Part shown: positions 51,984 through 62,960 of the stretch, one piece after another
Layout of the letters: every line of letters begins with the position of its first letter
How positions within the stretch are numbered: position 1 is the stretch's first letter
DNA from: Ophiosphaerella korrae
Taxonomy: Eukaryota; Ascomycota; Dothideomycetes; Pleosporales; Phaeosphaeriaceae
Assembly (NCBI GenBank): GCA_028456385.1
Contig: JALNQF010000186.1
Location: forward strand, 19,782 to 83,781
Direction: 5' to 3'
Length of the DNA: 64,000 bases
The notes under the pieces: model-generated
Database searches by the model: none
Told to the model about the DNA's origin: nothing
Seen by the model: the letters and a program-made list of their open reading frames with translations, nothing else
Program-made: the position numbers and the translations under genes

Positions 51984-52441
51984 TGTTATAGGCGTAATAA
52001 GAGAAATCGAGATAGAGCTAATTAGCCCTAACTTAGATGCTAACAAAGTATAGGATAAGTAGGGTAACAACCTTAATTAGGAAACTACTTATAACTAGGA
52101 CACGTAGTAGTAATCTATAATTACATGTAAATAGATTAAAATAATCTATAATAATATATAAATAGATTAAGGTAATCTATAGTTACGTATAAATAGATTA
52201 GTAGTAATTTATAGTATTATACAAATAGATTAGTATAAGTATATAGTTAATAGGGTGTATATTATTAGAATAGTATTAGTAATCTAATCTTTAACCTAGA
52301 ACGCTAATATTTAACATTGTATACACAAATTAACTATTATTTATAGTTATTACTAATTACAACACAAGCTTTTATTATTACCTTATAATCTACTAATAAC
52401 CTAAAGGTTTTTAGGAAGTTAACCCTAGTAACTCTATTATA
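51984..52441 (+). repeat. 3' LTR of element D (458 bp)
   Basis: Preceded by the purine tract GAGGAGGAGATAG. It ends CTCTATTATA before the duplicated TATAT. More RIP-altered than the 5' LTR. Confidence 0.92.
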
Positions 52442-53720
52442 TATATAAGTACTACACTTTTATATAGAAGAAAAAAAGGTAATATATATTAGAATATACC
52501 TTAAAGAGGATATAATAAGATAGTTTAAACCTTACTAGATAGATTATATAATGCGTACCCTAAGAGTATAGAAAGATAAAATAAAAGCTATCTTTAGAAG
52601 TTATAAATACTTTACTATAAGAATAAAAGTAGTATTTAGAGATATAGATATTACTTAATAAGCTAAAAAGAAGCTTAAAAAGCTTATATAGTATAAGAGT
52701 ATTCTAGAATATATATTATAGTTTAAATAACTATTATAAAATATAGAATAAAATAAATTAGCTCTAATAATATAATTTAAATAAAGACTAAATATAAAGA
52801 TTTAATATAAAATAATTTATATAGAGAAACTATAAATACTAGAAGCTTTAAAATACTAGGTAATATAAATTAATAATAATCTTTAAGAATAGAAGAAAAA
52901 CAAGAATAGAAAATAACCTAGAAACTAAAATACTAAGGACCTTATAATCTTTAACGCTAATAAAGATAGAAAGAAAAATAAAAATAAAGACTTTATATAC
53001 TTTAACTATAGTAAGAAAGGCTACTACGTAAAAGACTACTATTCTAAATAGAAGAAAGATATAGTATACTATAAATATAGGAAGCTAGGATACTTTATAA
53101 AAGACTATAGAAGTAAGAACTTTAAGAAGAAAAAAGAGACCTAGTTAAAAATAACTAAAAACAAGAAAGAAGTACTAAAAGTATAGGCTAAACCTTAAGA
53201 GAAAGTAGCTAAGAGTAAAGAAATATAATATATAATACTCTATTAGTCCTTTTATTATAAAAATAACTACTATATATATCTTTTTAGTAAATAAAGAGTA
53301 GAATAGTTCTTATAAAAGTATAGAGTAGTAGTAATAAAAGAAAGTAGAATAAAAGTATACCTAGAAGAAATAGCCTATATAATAGACTTACTAATAGAAG
53401 ATTTAGAAAGAGAAGAGCCCTAGATTCTAATAATCTAGGCTAAAGGACTAGTACTAGATAAAGAGACTACTATAGTTACTTCTAAAGAACTATAAGAAAA
53501 TAAAAAATAAGTTAATATAAAAAGTATAGAATATACTTAATTTAATATATATAGTTATAATAGCTATACTATAATAGATATAAAGGAATAAAACAAAGAA
53601 TAGAAATTTATTTAGAAATACTTACTAGTTATAAGTATAGAGGAAGCGTATAAAGACTAAAAAGAATATAACCTAAAAATAAGAAAGGTTATAATATTCT
53701 AATAATAGATAGAATAATAT
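52442..53720 (+). pseudogene. Element E gag relic, part 2
   Basis: Resumes exactly where part 1 stopped, after the D target duplicate. Knuckles are at about 52997-53040 (YFNYSKKGYYVKDY) and 53055-53110. Confidence 0.82.
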
Positions 53721-56700
53721 ATAATTATAGTAAGAAGAAAACCTATATAAAGAGAGTAGTAGTATCTTATAAAAAAAATATAATAGATTAATAAAGCCTA
53801 TATACTATAAGTACTAATAGTATACTATATCCTAATTATAGAAAGACCTAGAAAGGATAAATACTAGGAAGGAGATAACAAGAGAATAGATCTAGAATAT
53901 CTAGTATACACTAAGATATTATAGATATTATACCTAAATACAAATTACTATATATATAGAGAACTTAAAGTATATAACTACGTATAGCTAGTAAGAAAAA
54001 AAGAATATAACTATATAAACGTTATTATAAAGAAAGATATTTAAAGATAAGAAATAATTAAAATACAAAAAAAGAATATATAGTAATTAGGCTTAGCTTA
54101 AAACTATTAAAAAAATATATTTAAAGAAAACTATAGTATAAGTATATATATAATAAATATCTAAAATATAAAAACTATTAATATAAAACAAGGTAATAGC
54201 TTTAAAAGAATAGATAATTTAAGAAAAAACCTAAGTAAAAGAAGCTAGAAAGTATTATAGGCCTATATATTATAAAAATAGGTATATACTAAAAAAAGAA
54301 AGTATAAATTATAATTAATAGTAGAGCTATAAAGAACTTTATATTAAAAAGATTTATTAAAAATTAAGGAATAAAGAATATAATAAAGAAATACCCTTAA
54401 TACCTAAGTATAATTAAAGAAAAACTATTTTAGGAACTTATTAAGTTTAAAACAGTACCCTCTACACTAAAACTAGAAGAACTAGAAATTAGAAATATAT
54501 CTATAGATATAACAATAATAAATAATAAATAATAAATAATATTAGGTATACTATAGCTATAAATAACTAACCTAAGGATTAATTAAAGAATAAAAAAATT
54601 AGCTATCTTAAGAAAGAAATATTAAAAGCTAATATAAAAATATATAAAGGAGAATTCCTAGAAGAATACAAGAAATAAGAGAAATAACTTACTAAACCTA
54701 ATAACTATATTCTAGAATATTAGCTATAAGACTTAGTAATAGAACTAGAAGAAAGAAAAAATATAAGATAGAGCCTAGTCTATAGAAAAATAGAAGAAGA
54801 ATCTAAGATTAAGTAAGTATTTATACAAAACGTAATTAAGAAAAGATAGATATAAGAGTCTAAATCCTTAGTAGTATATAGACTTATATGTATAGAAAAA
54901 AAAATAATAAATAATAAATAACTTTACGTAGACTTTAGAAAAATAAACGTAATTATAAATAAAAACTAATACCCCTTACTATATATAAATAAGATACAAG
55001 ATAAACTATAAAAAGCCTAAATCTTTATAAAACTAGATATCTAAAACGTATATTACTAGATTAGAATTAAAAAAAGAGATAAATAGAAAACTATATTTAG
55101 AACGTAGTATAGACTATACAAATACTTAGTTATACTATTTAGACTAATAAACGTACTAATAGTATTCTAAAAGAGAATTAATATAGTATTAAAAGAATAC
55201 TTAGACGTATTTATATTTATATACTTAGATAATATCTTTATATTCTTAGAAATAGAAGAAGAATACATATAATATATATATAAGGTACTAGAAAGACTAG
55301 TAAAAAGTAAACTATTTCTTAAGATAAGAAAATACAAGTTCTATATAAAAGAAATAGACTTCCTTAGATTTATTATTAAACTAAGAAAAATTAGGATTAA
55401 CTTAAATAAGATTAAGGTAATCTAAGAATAGCTAATACTAAAGAACTTATAAGAGATATAATAATTTTATAGACTAGTTAACTTTTATAAAAAATTAATA
55501 ATAGATTAGTTTAAACTAATAGAACTATTAATAAACTTTATAAAAAAAGATACGCTATTTAAATAGACTTAGGAATACGACAAAGTATTTAATTAGATTA
55601 AGTAAAGATTTATAGAAAATCTTATTATTAGGATATATAACCTAAACCTACTAGTAATAGTAAAAATAGACGCATTAAACTTAATCTATAGAATAGTACT
55701 AATATAAGAAGACTAGAATATAAAACAAGAATACTTAGTTAAATACTTCTTTAAGAAAATAAAACTAATAGAACTTAACTACCTAATATATAATAAGGAA
55801 ATACTAGTAATCTACAAAGTATTTAAGTAATAAAGAGTATACTTATAGAAAGTAAAATACTAAACAAAAGTCTATATAAACTTTAAAAATCTTATAAGAT
55901 TTATAATAAATAAGGACTTATTATAACACTATATAAGATAGTAGGAATATCTATTAATATTTAACTTTAAGATTATATATACTAAAAGAAAAGATAATTA
56001 ATTTATAGATACTCTAAGTAGAAGACTAGACTTATAAAAAGAAGTAAACGCTACTAGTATAATTCTAGTTAAGAATAAAGAAAGATATTTAGTCTTAAAT
56101 ATACTTAAGATAGCTATAATACTTAAGAGAATGAGTAGTAAGCTAGATAAATAGATTTAGAAGGAAATAGAAAAAGCCTCTAAAGAAATAGAAAAACTTA
56201 AAATCTAAGAAGGTATTGCAATAGCCTATAGAAGAATATATATTCTAAGAAAAATATAAAGAGAGTTTATATAACAATTTTATAAACTACTAGTATATAG
56301 ATACTAAATTATTAATAAAATACTAGATAGACTACTATAAGACTATTATATCTTAAAAGTAAGATAACTAGTAATAGAGGTATTATAAGAATATATAGAA
56401 TACTATAAGAATAAATATAACTAATACGCACTATATAGAATATTATAACTAGTTAAAGTACTAGAATAACTATAGAGAGTTATTATAATAGACCTTATTA
56501 TAAAGTTACCTAAGTTAAAAGACCTAATATTAGGAATTAAATATAATAGAATCCTAATAATAGTAGATAAGCTTATAAAGTACTTATACTTTAGACTATA
56601 TAAAAAGAAAAGTAAGATAGAGGTTACTATATACTAGGTCTTAAGAACTATAATTAGCTAGTATAGTATCCTAGATAAAATTATTATAGATAGAGATATA

Positions 56701-57540
56701 AGATTTATATTAAAACTATAGGGAACAATAATAGTATAAATAGGAATATAGTATTAAATATTAATAGTATACTACTTATAGATAGATAGATAATTAGAAT
56801 AAATAAATTAGATAGTAGAATAGTACCTAAGATACTACCTTAACTATAACTAGAATAATTAGGTATAATTACTACCTATAGTATAGTTAGTATATAATAG
56901 CGTAAAGAACGTAGTAATAAGAGTATTACCTTTCTTTATAAACTATAGATTTAATCTTAATATATACTAGATACTAAGATTTTAAATATCTTAGTCCTTA
57001 AGAAGAGAAAACTTTACAAATAGACTAAAAGAAATATATAATTAATTAAAATAGGACGTAGAATTCTTATAAGATTATATAGCAAAGTACTACAATAAAA
57101 AATACTAAGAAGGACTTTAATTTAGAGAAGGAGAAAAAGTATAGTTAGTTAAGAAAAATATAAAAAGTAAATAACCTAGTTTAAAGCTTAACTACGTTAA
57201 GATAAGACTATATAAAGTTAAGAAAAAAGTTATACTAGTTATATTTAAATTAAAACTACTAAGTAAAATAAAGATATACTTAATATTCTATATAGTACTA
57301 CTAGAAAAAGTACTATAAAAAGTAGAACTACTAGTATATAAAGTAGATATATATAGAGAATAAGAAGAATAGAAAGTTAAAAAAATCCTAGTATACTAGT
57401 TTTATAATAGAAGAAACTACTACTTAGTAAAATAGATAAGTATAGATAAGAAAGGTAAACTATAAGAAGAAATATAGGAACTAGAAGATAATCTTAATTA
57501 CTTTAAGAAACTAGAGGAGTACTAAAGTTAAAATCCTCTA
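53720..57540 (+). pseudogene. Element E pol relic
   Basis: Colinear with D pol. The RT box near 55220-55235 reads YLDN. RNase H is at about 55670-56000. Integrase is at about 56270-57100 (DLIIKLPKLKDL; DRDIRFILKL; LPIV*LVYNSVKN), and the tail at about 57380-57520. More heavily mutated than D. Confidence 0.85.
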
Positions 57541-57544
57541 GACT

Positions 57545-58001
57545 ACCTTATAGTAAATTAAGAAAATTAATATTACTACTACTAAATAGAGAGGTAATAA
57601 GAACGCTAAATATAATAGAAGTAAGAGTAACCTCTATAGTAGCTTTAAAATTAAGCTTAGACTCTATAAAAGTAGCTTATATAATAGACTTCTTATTATT
57701 TAAAGCTTTTATCTTATAAAGATAAACTAAATAGGTATAATTTTCTACTTATATACTTAGAATCTAATTATATTCCTTTTTAGCTTCTACAATCTATCTA
57801 GATAGTTTATCTTAAGCGTAGTTAATAGCTCTCTCTATTATAAATAAGTATTATTAACTTATATTCTACTAGAGATACGCTAAAAAAGTTATAAGATAAA
57901 TAAGTATTAGTATAAATATATACCTTATAAGCCTTACTATACTTTAAAGAAATATAATCTATAAGAGAATTTAAAGACTTATAATAAGAATAAAAGAATA
58001 T
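57545..58001 (-). pseudogene. Antisense Cys-rich gene of element E
   Basis: Minus-strand start position 57999-58001 (ATA), then IFFYSYYK, aligned with D and J. The second-frame part is shared with D (antisense of 57600-57800). Strongly RIP-ed. Confidence 0.5.
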
Positions 58002-58163
58002 TATAATATTATAGAGTAATATACAATCTACTAATTAAAGATAGTAAAGGGTAGACTTAGTAGGTATAAAGGAAGATAAGGAACTTAATATTAATAAAGA
58101 AACTAGATTAATAACCTTAGCCTTAGAATAGATAAATTAGGATCTATCTAGAGAGAGAGATAG

Positions 58164-58595
58164 TGTTATAGGCGTAACAAGAGAAATTAAGATAGAACTA
58201 ATTAGTCCTAACTTAGACGCTAACAAAGTATAGGACGAGTAGGGTAACAACTTTAATTAGGAAACGTACTACAATCTAAATACGTAAGACGTAGAGTAAT
58301 CTATAAATACGTGTAATAGATTAGAGTAATCTAAAAACACGTATAATAGATTAGAGTAATCTATAAAGTTATATAAATAGATTAGTAAAAGTATATAGTT
58401 ATAGTAACGCGTATTATTAAGATAGTATTAGTAATTTAATCCTTTAACTATAGAACGCTAATACAAGACAATTATAAAATATCTTCTATTGTTTATAGTT
58501 ATTACAGATTACTATACAAGCTTTTTTTATTAACTCCTAATCTACTAACAACTCCTAGTAGCTACTTATAGTTAATAATAGGTAACTACGTTACA
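58164..58595 (+). repeat. 3' LTR of element E (432 bp)
   Basis: TGTTATAGGCGTAACAAGAG ... ACTACGTTACA. It contains two extra 30-bp units (TAATCTATAAATACGTG... and TAATCTAAAAACACGT..., about 58298-58357) absent from the 5' LTR. Confidence 0.88.
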
Positions 58596-60122
58596 CTATA
58601 TTAGTATAGCTAATTAGAGAACTACCTAGCTAACTCTAAAATTAAACTACTAATAAGTAGGCCTATACTCTATTAAGAGAGTTATTTATAATAGTAGAGT
58701 ATATAAGCTAGTACTACTCTAAGAAATACTAAGTAAAGGCGTATTCTTAGTCTTCTCCTTAAAACTCTTGCACTCTAAAGATTAAAAGCCTTTACTAGAT
58801 TAAAACCTACTATAGCTAATCTCTATTATTATTACTAATAAAGAAACTAGTAGTATATATAAAGAATACCTAGTAGAAGCTATTTTAGACGTACGCTTTA
58901 AAGAGTATAGAAAATACATAAGATAGTACTACTTAGTCTACTAGACTAGCTATAATAAACCTATATAGGAGCTAGTAGAAGAATTTATAAAATATAAAGC
59001 TACCTTTAACTTTTACTAAAACTACTTAAAGAAAGCTAAACTACTAACTCTACGTATACTTAAAAAATAAAGCCCTAACAAAGATATAACCTATTAGAGT
59101 ACCTTAACCTACTAATAGGTATAAAAAAAATAAAAAAAAAAGCCTTCTCTATAGCGTAATTACTATCTTTAGCCTTTACTAGAACTACTTAGATAAGCCT
59201 AAAACTATTAATAGGCGTAAAAAAGCTCTTTATAAAGTATAATTACTACCTTTAACTTTTATAAGAACTACTTAGAGAAGTCTAAAATACTAACTATATA
59301 CCTAAAATAGAGCTCTAATAAAGACGTAACCTAGTAAAGTACTCTAGCTATTAGTAGGCGTAAAAAGGCCTTCTAAGGCGTAATTAAAAAACTTTACTAC
59401 TAGCTAAAGCTAAATTATAGTATAAAAATAGTAATAGTAGTTTACTTTAGCTAGTAAGTATAAGACTTTTTTTAGGTTAGGGCTTACTCTTACTACTATA
59501 GCTACAACTACTATACTCCCTTATAACTAGTTATGCGTAGGTCTAGTTTACTATTGTAGAATTTATAACTAGTTACTAAATTCCTAGCTAGAGCTACTCT
59601 ACGCTACCTACTCTCTAATACTTATAAATATTAGGCTTACTAGGTCTCCTATATTAATAAACCTACCTATTACAAAGCCTATATCTATAGTAAGTACTTA
59701 TATAGAGATTTAGCGCTATTAAGTTACTTAGTAGTATTAACTTTACCTTCTCCTATACTATATATAAATACTTTTAGGTTTAATTTTATTAGTATAGAGT
59801 AAAAGTAGTAAAAAAAGGTTTATAGTTAACACGTTTTATATATAGAAGTTATGTAGGTCTTAATTTTATACTAAAATTAGTAAAAACCTTAGCTCTATAC
59901 TTTATAAATAATAATTTTAACTCTAAAAATAGTTAACCTCCTTAACCCTAGCTACTACTACTACTACCTAATAGGTATTATTAGTTAATTAGAGCCCTTT
60001 TTAAGCTCTAGGAATTTGCTCTTTAAAAGGAGGGAGACGTATAAGGGAGTTATTCCTTATATCTCTTATTTTCGCACTAATATTAGTAAGTTTATAACTT
60101 ACTAATATTACAAACTTACTAA
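58596..60122 (+). pseudogene. hAT-like transposase relic F2
   Basis: Second copy of F1; it lacks the first 100 bp or so of F1 (starts at the equivalent of 19717). The motif EYLVEAILDVRFKE at 58864-58905 resembles the hAT A-x-x-L-D-P-R-F-K block. It holds three unequal copies of the internal repeat (59001, 59164, 59247). It is uninterrupted where F1 was hit by G (TTTTA at 59834-59838) and by H (near 60120). The true 3' end of the transposon is not known. Confidence 0.5.
60078..60110. repeat. Perfect 15-bp inverted repeat with 3-nt loop
   Basis: TAATATTAGTAAGTT (60078-60092), TAT, then AACTTACTAATATTA (60096-60110). A third arm-like copy (AAACTTACTAATATT) follows at 60113. It could form a hairpin near the F2 end. 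F1 has the collapsed form. Confidence 0.85.
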
Positions 60123-60148
60123 TATTTAACTACCTTTCTACTTTTAGT

Positions 60149-60560
60149 TAGCGCTTAGTAAGTATAAAGAGTATTTAGTAAGAGTTAGATATAATAAAAT
60201 AATAGGTATATTAATAAAGTAAGATAAATCCTTAAGGGATTTATAGGCTTACAAAGGTATTTATATATCTAAGAAGCGTACGTAATCTTAAGTAGCTCTA
60301 AGAGTAATCCTAGGGGTACTTAAAGAGCTTAAAAGGAGGTTTAAAGAGAGAGGCTTAAAGAGAGGTTTTAAGTAAAAGGAAAAGTACTTATAATAATAGC
60401 TCTCCCTTCTCTTACGCTACGTCTTAAAGTGTAGAGCTCTATACCTTTAAGTACGTATAGTATCTAATTCTATCTAGTTATCTAGCTCTAGAGCTACTCT
60501 ATTAGCTATTTATAACTTAACTTATTCTATACTACTAGATTAAACGTAATTAAAAAGAAG
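60149..60560 (+). pseudogene. Unrecognised quasi-open frame
   Basis: The plus frame starting LSKYKEYLVRVRYNKIIGIL has few stops over about 130 codons, is rich in Lys/Arg (e.g. LKELKRRFKERGLKRGFK at about 60320-60375), and all stops are TAA/TAG. No family recognised. It could be a relic of another transposon or chance. Confidence 0.3.
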
Positions 60561-61130
60561 TATAGTATACTAAATAGATATACTTAGTATAGAATAGTAT
60601 ATGTATTAGATACTTATAGTAGGCCTAAGGCTAGCCTATAGCTAACTAAGGGTTGCTTAAAAGTACCTATAACACTAGGTTCCTAGTACCTAGGTCTAAG
60701 ATTTATTGTATAATAGTTATCTTACTATAATTATAGGGTTTACCTATTAGATTAGTACCTAGGAACTAGACTACTCTACTAGGGCTCTAAGTAAGGCCTA
60801 AGGGCTACCTTCTATTTATAGTACGTTACTAATTCTTTAAAATATAAAGTTATAATATATTTTTAATAAGATTTATAGTATATTATAGACTGTTTTATAT
60901 TATTAGATTCTTATTTAAAGTAAGATTATAGTTTAATTTGTAGTAATTATAGGCTTAGGTTTAGACTTATAGAGTATTGCGTTTAAATTACTTAATAGTT
61001 CTAAGTAAATAAAGTTATACTTTTACCTATTAAACGTAAGGTAGTCTACTACTACTCTAGTACTAGCGCGTTAGAGTTACTTAAGAGTAGATATAAAGGA
61101 GCTACCTCTCTTAGTTACTTTATCTTTTTA
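60561..61130. other. AT-rich stretch without recognised gene; imperfect inverted repeats
   Basis: TATACTAA / TTAGTATA pair at about 60567-60592. CTAGGTTCCTAGTACCTAG (60675-60693) faces AGTACCTAGGAACTAG (60754-60769) as an imperfect inverted repeat. It may include an LTR of element L, but no LTR partner is in the window. Confidence 0.35.
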
Positions 61131-61149
61131 TCTTTATTACTTCTTCTCC

Positions 61150-62095
61150 CTTATTACCTACTATATTATCTACTATACCTTCTTTAGTCTCTAATAAAGC
61201 TATCTCTAATTACGTCTACGCTCTTACTAAGAACCTTACTACCTAGCCTAATCTAGTAAGGTTCTAGTATATAGCTTGTCTTAAAGGCCTTATAACTTCT
61301 AGTAAATCTAACCCTAATAGTACTTTTAAGAGCTTTATAATAACTATTTATAAAGAGTAGTACTATATTTATAGTAGTAACTTTAGTGTATATAATACTT
61401 ACAAGAGAGCCTATAAAAGTAAATACGTTTTAGTAAGTACTTTACTTTCTTAGTCTAATCTAATACTAATCTACCTAGGTACTACTAGAGTTCTATTATA
61501 CTATTAACGTTTTTAAGTATATTATTACGTCTACTAACTATTAATATAACTACGCTACTATTATAGTTAAATATAAAAATACGACCTTTAATAAAGTTCT
61601 TAATAAGCCTACTAATAATACTTATACTTACTAAGGTAAAGCCTAGGCCTATATTAAGAAGTTAGTAGAAGCCTTTAATAGTTATAATTAGGCTCTTACT
61701 TATAAGAAGAAGAAGCTTAGCAGTAATAAGGTATCCTAGTATAATACTCGCTAGGTTTCTTATAAGTATAACCTTAAACGTTATAAAGTAAGTTCTCTTT
61801 TTCTTCTTTAATTACTAAGCTAATCTTAATATATAGCCTAGTTTAGGGCCTATAAGCTAAGCTACTACTACTAATATTATAGTTAATAGGGCTATTAAAG
61901 AGAGTTTTAGACGTACTAGTTCTATAATAGTATAGGAGAAGCGCTAGTACTACTATAGAAACGTACTAGATATAAAGCTAGTAGGTAGTCTATTTTTATT
62001 ACTAACTAAGCCTTTATATCTACTTATAAGCTCTTTAAGCTTAAGTTTATATCTAAATTTAATACTTAATATACTAGAGCGTAATAATTTTAAGT
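61150..62095 (+). pseudogene. Cys-rich antisense gene relic of gypsy family 4 (L)
   Basis: Plus-strand quasi-open frame opposite the minus-strand pol of L. The first segment (about 61150-61500) is Ser/Thr-rich. It then has a Tyr/Cys block with Cys-equivalent codons at 61361, 61370, 61391, 61400, 61412 and 61424 (C-x2-C-x6-C-x2-C-x3-C-x3-C), preceded by Y-I-A-C (C surviving) near 61275. A second frame (about 61505-62000) is Lys-rich and helix-like (KKLVEAFNSYN*ALTYKKKK). This two-part layout parallels the antisense genes of families 1 and 2, though the exact Zn2Cys6 spacing is not seen. No family certain. Confidence 0.45.
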
Positions 62096-62249
62096 AGAGT
62101 AGTTCCTTTTAGAGAAATAGTATACTTTCTTAACTTATATCTTAATTCTTGTAAAAATTACTTTCTAAATTACTTTTTAGCTCTCTTTTTTATTACCTTC
62201 TCTTTCTAAAGGTAGCTTTAGGCTTTCCTAGAAGTACTTATTATAGTAG

Positions 62250-62960
62250 ATTTTTTATATTCCTTTAATATAGCTACGCAATAGTTTAGGTTACTAGCTA
62301 GCTCTTAAGTAGCTTCCTCTATAGACTAGCCTAGCTATTTTATTAGGTACTCTCTTCCTCTAGCCTTTATATCTTTATAATCTAAGATTCCTTTAACTTT
62401 ATAGTAGTCTCCTAACGCAATATTATCTAGGATTTAGATATTACCTAGTTAAAAATTCGCTTCTAGTAATAGCGTATACTATAGTTTTAATAGAGATATA
62501 TTAAATATAGGATATATTTAGGCTATTAATAGAGGGAGGTTAAGCTTATATACTAGCTTACCTATCTTTTTATTAATTAAAAATAGTCTAAGATATTATA
62601 TATTAAATTTCTTAGATAGGCGGCGAGTAGTAATATTCTTTAATCTTAATATTACTTCCTTACTTTTAGTAAAGTACTTATTTTCTCTTTTTATATTATA
62701 CTATTTCTTATTATAAAACTAGGTATACTAGAAACTTACTTTTACTACTTCTTATATTTTAGCCTATTAATTAAGGCGTCCTATAACTTACTACCTAAGT
62801 ACTAGGACCTTTCTATATACGTTCTATTAGAAGTCTAGTTACTTTAGCTAATATTTATTAGGAACGCTAACGTACTCTATAGGTAAGTTACTTATATAGG
62901 CAAGTTGCCTACTTTTACTAAGCTCTTACTAAAACTACTACGTTATAGCGCAAAATAGCC
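62250..62960 (-). pseudogene. Fourth gypsy family (L): integrase end and chromodomain relic
   Basis: On the minus strand, a chromodomain lies at about 62400-62270: GILDYKDIKARGREYLIK, then S-I-E-E-A-T-*-E-L-A-S-N-L, matching the Y-L-V-K-W...T-W-E-P pattern. Upstream at about 62625-62480 are PFLIN-type sequence RLFLINKKIGKLVYKLNLP and IYPIFNISLL (the H-P-V-F-H-V-S-L-L motif). Before that (about 62880-62640) is a basic linker. The rest of pol would lie at higher coordinates but was not recognised beyond about 62960. Confidence 0.65.

Larger units (their letters stand above)
45383..52441 (+). mobile_element. Family-1 Ty3/gypsy element D, complete, RIP-inactivated
   Basis: A 7059-bp element with 458-bp LTRs (45383-45840, 51984-52441). 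The target duplication TATAT is at 45378-45382 and 52442-52446. The 5' LTR keeps TG...CA ends. It is the most complete family-1 reference in the window: gag, protease, RT, RNase H, integrase, chromodomain-like tail, antisense gene, GAGGAGGAGATAG purine tract, LTR. Being nested in E, it is younger than E. Confidence 0.94.
44580..58595 (+). mobile_element. Family-1 Ty3/gypsy element E, hosting element D
   Basis: LTRs are at 44580-44951 (372 bp) and 58164-58595 (432 bp). The internal sequence is complete once D (45383-52441 plus one 5-bp duplicate) is removed, about 6.95 kb. Flanks (ATACT left, CTATA right) do not match. The left flank is element J and the right flank is hAT copy F2. The LTR length difference is exactly two 30-bp units. 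It may be a recombinant of two insertions. Confidence 0.85.

Noticed and set aside
58160..58600. TATA/TATAT-rich stretches as promoters throughout the LTRs
   Set aside because: TA-rich words are the universal product of RIP here and carry no evidential weight.
60661..60780. MITE with CTAGGTTCCTAG ends
   Set aside because: The inverted repeat is imperfect, no target duplication was found at its ends, and no second copy was seen; noted only as an inverted repeat.
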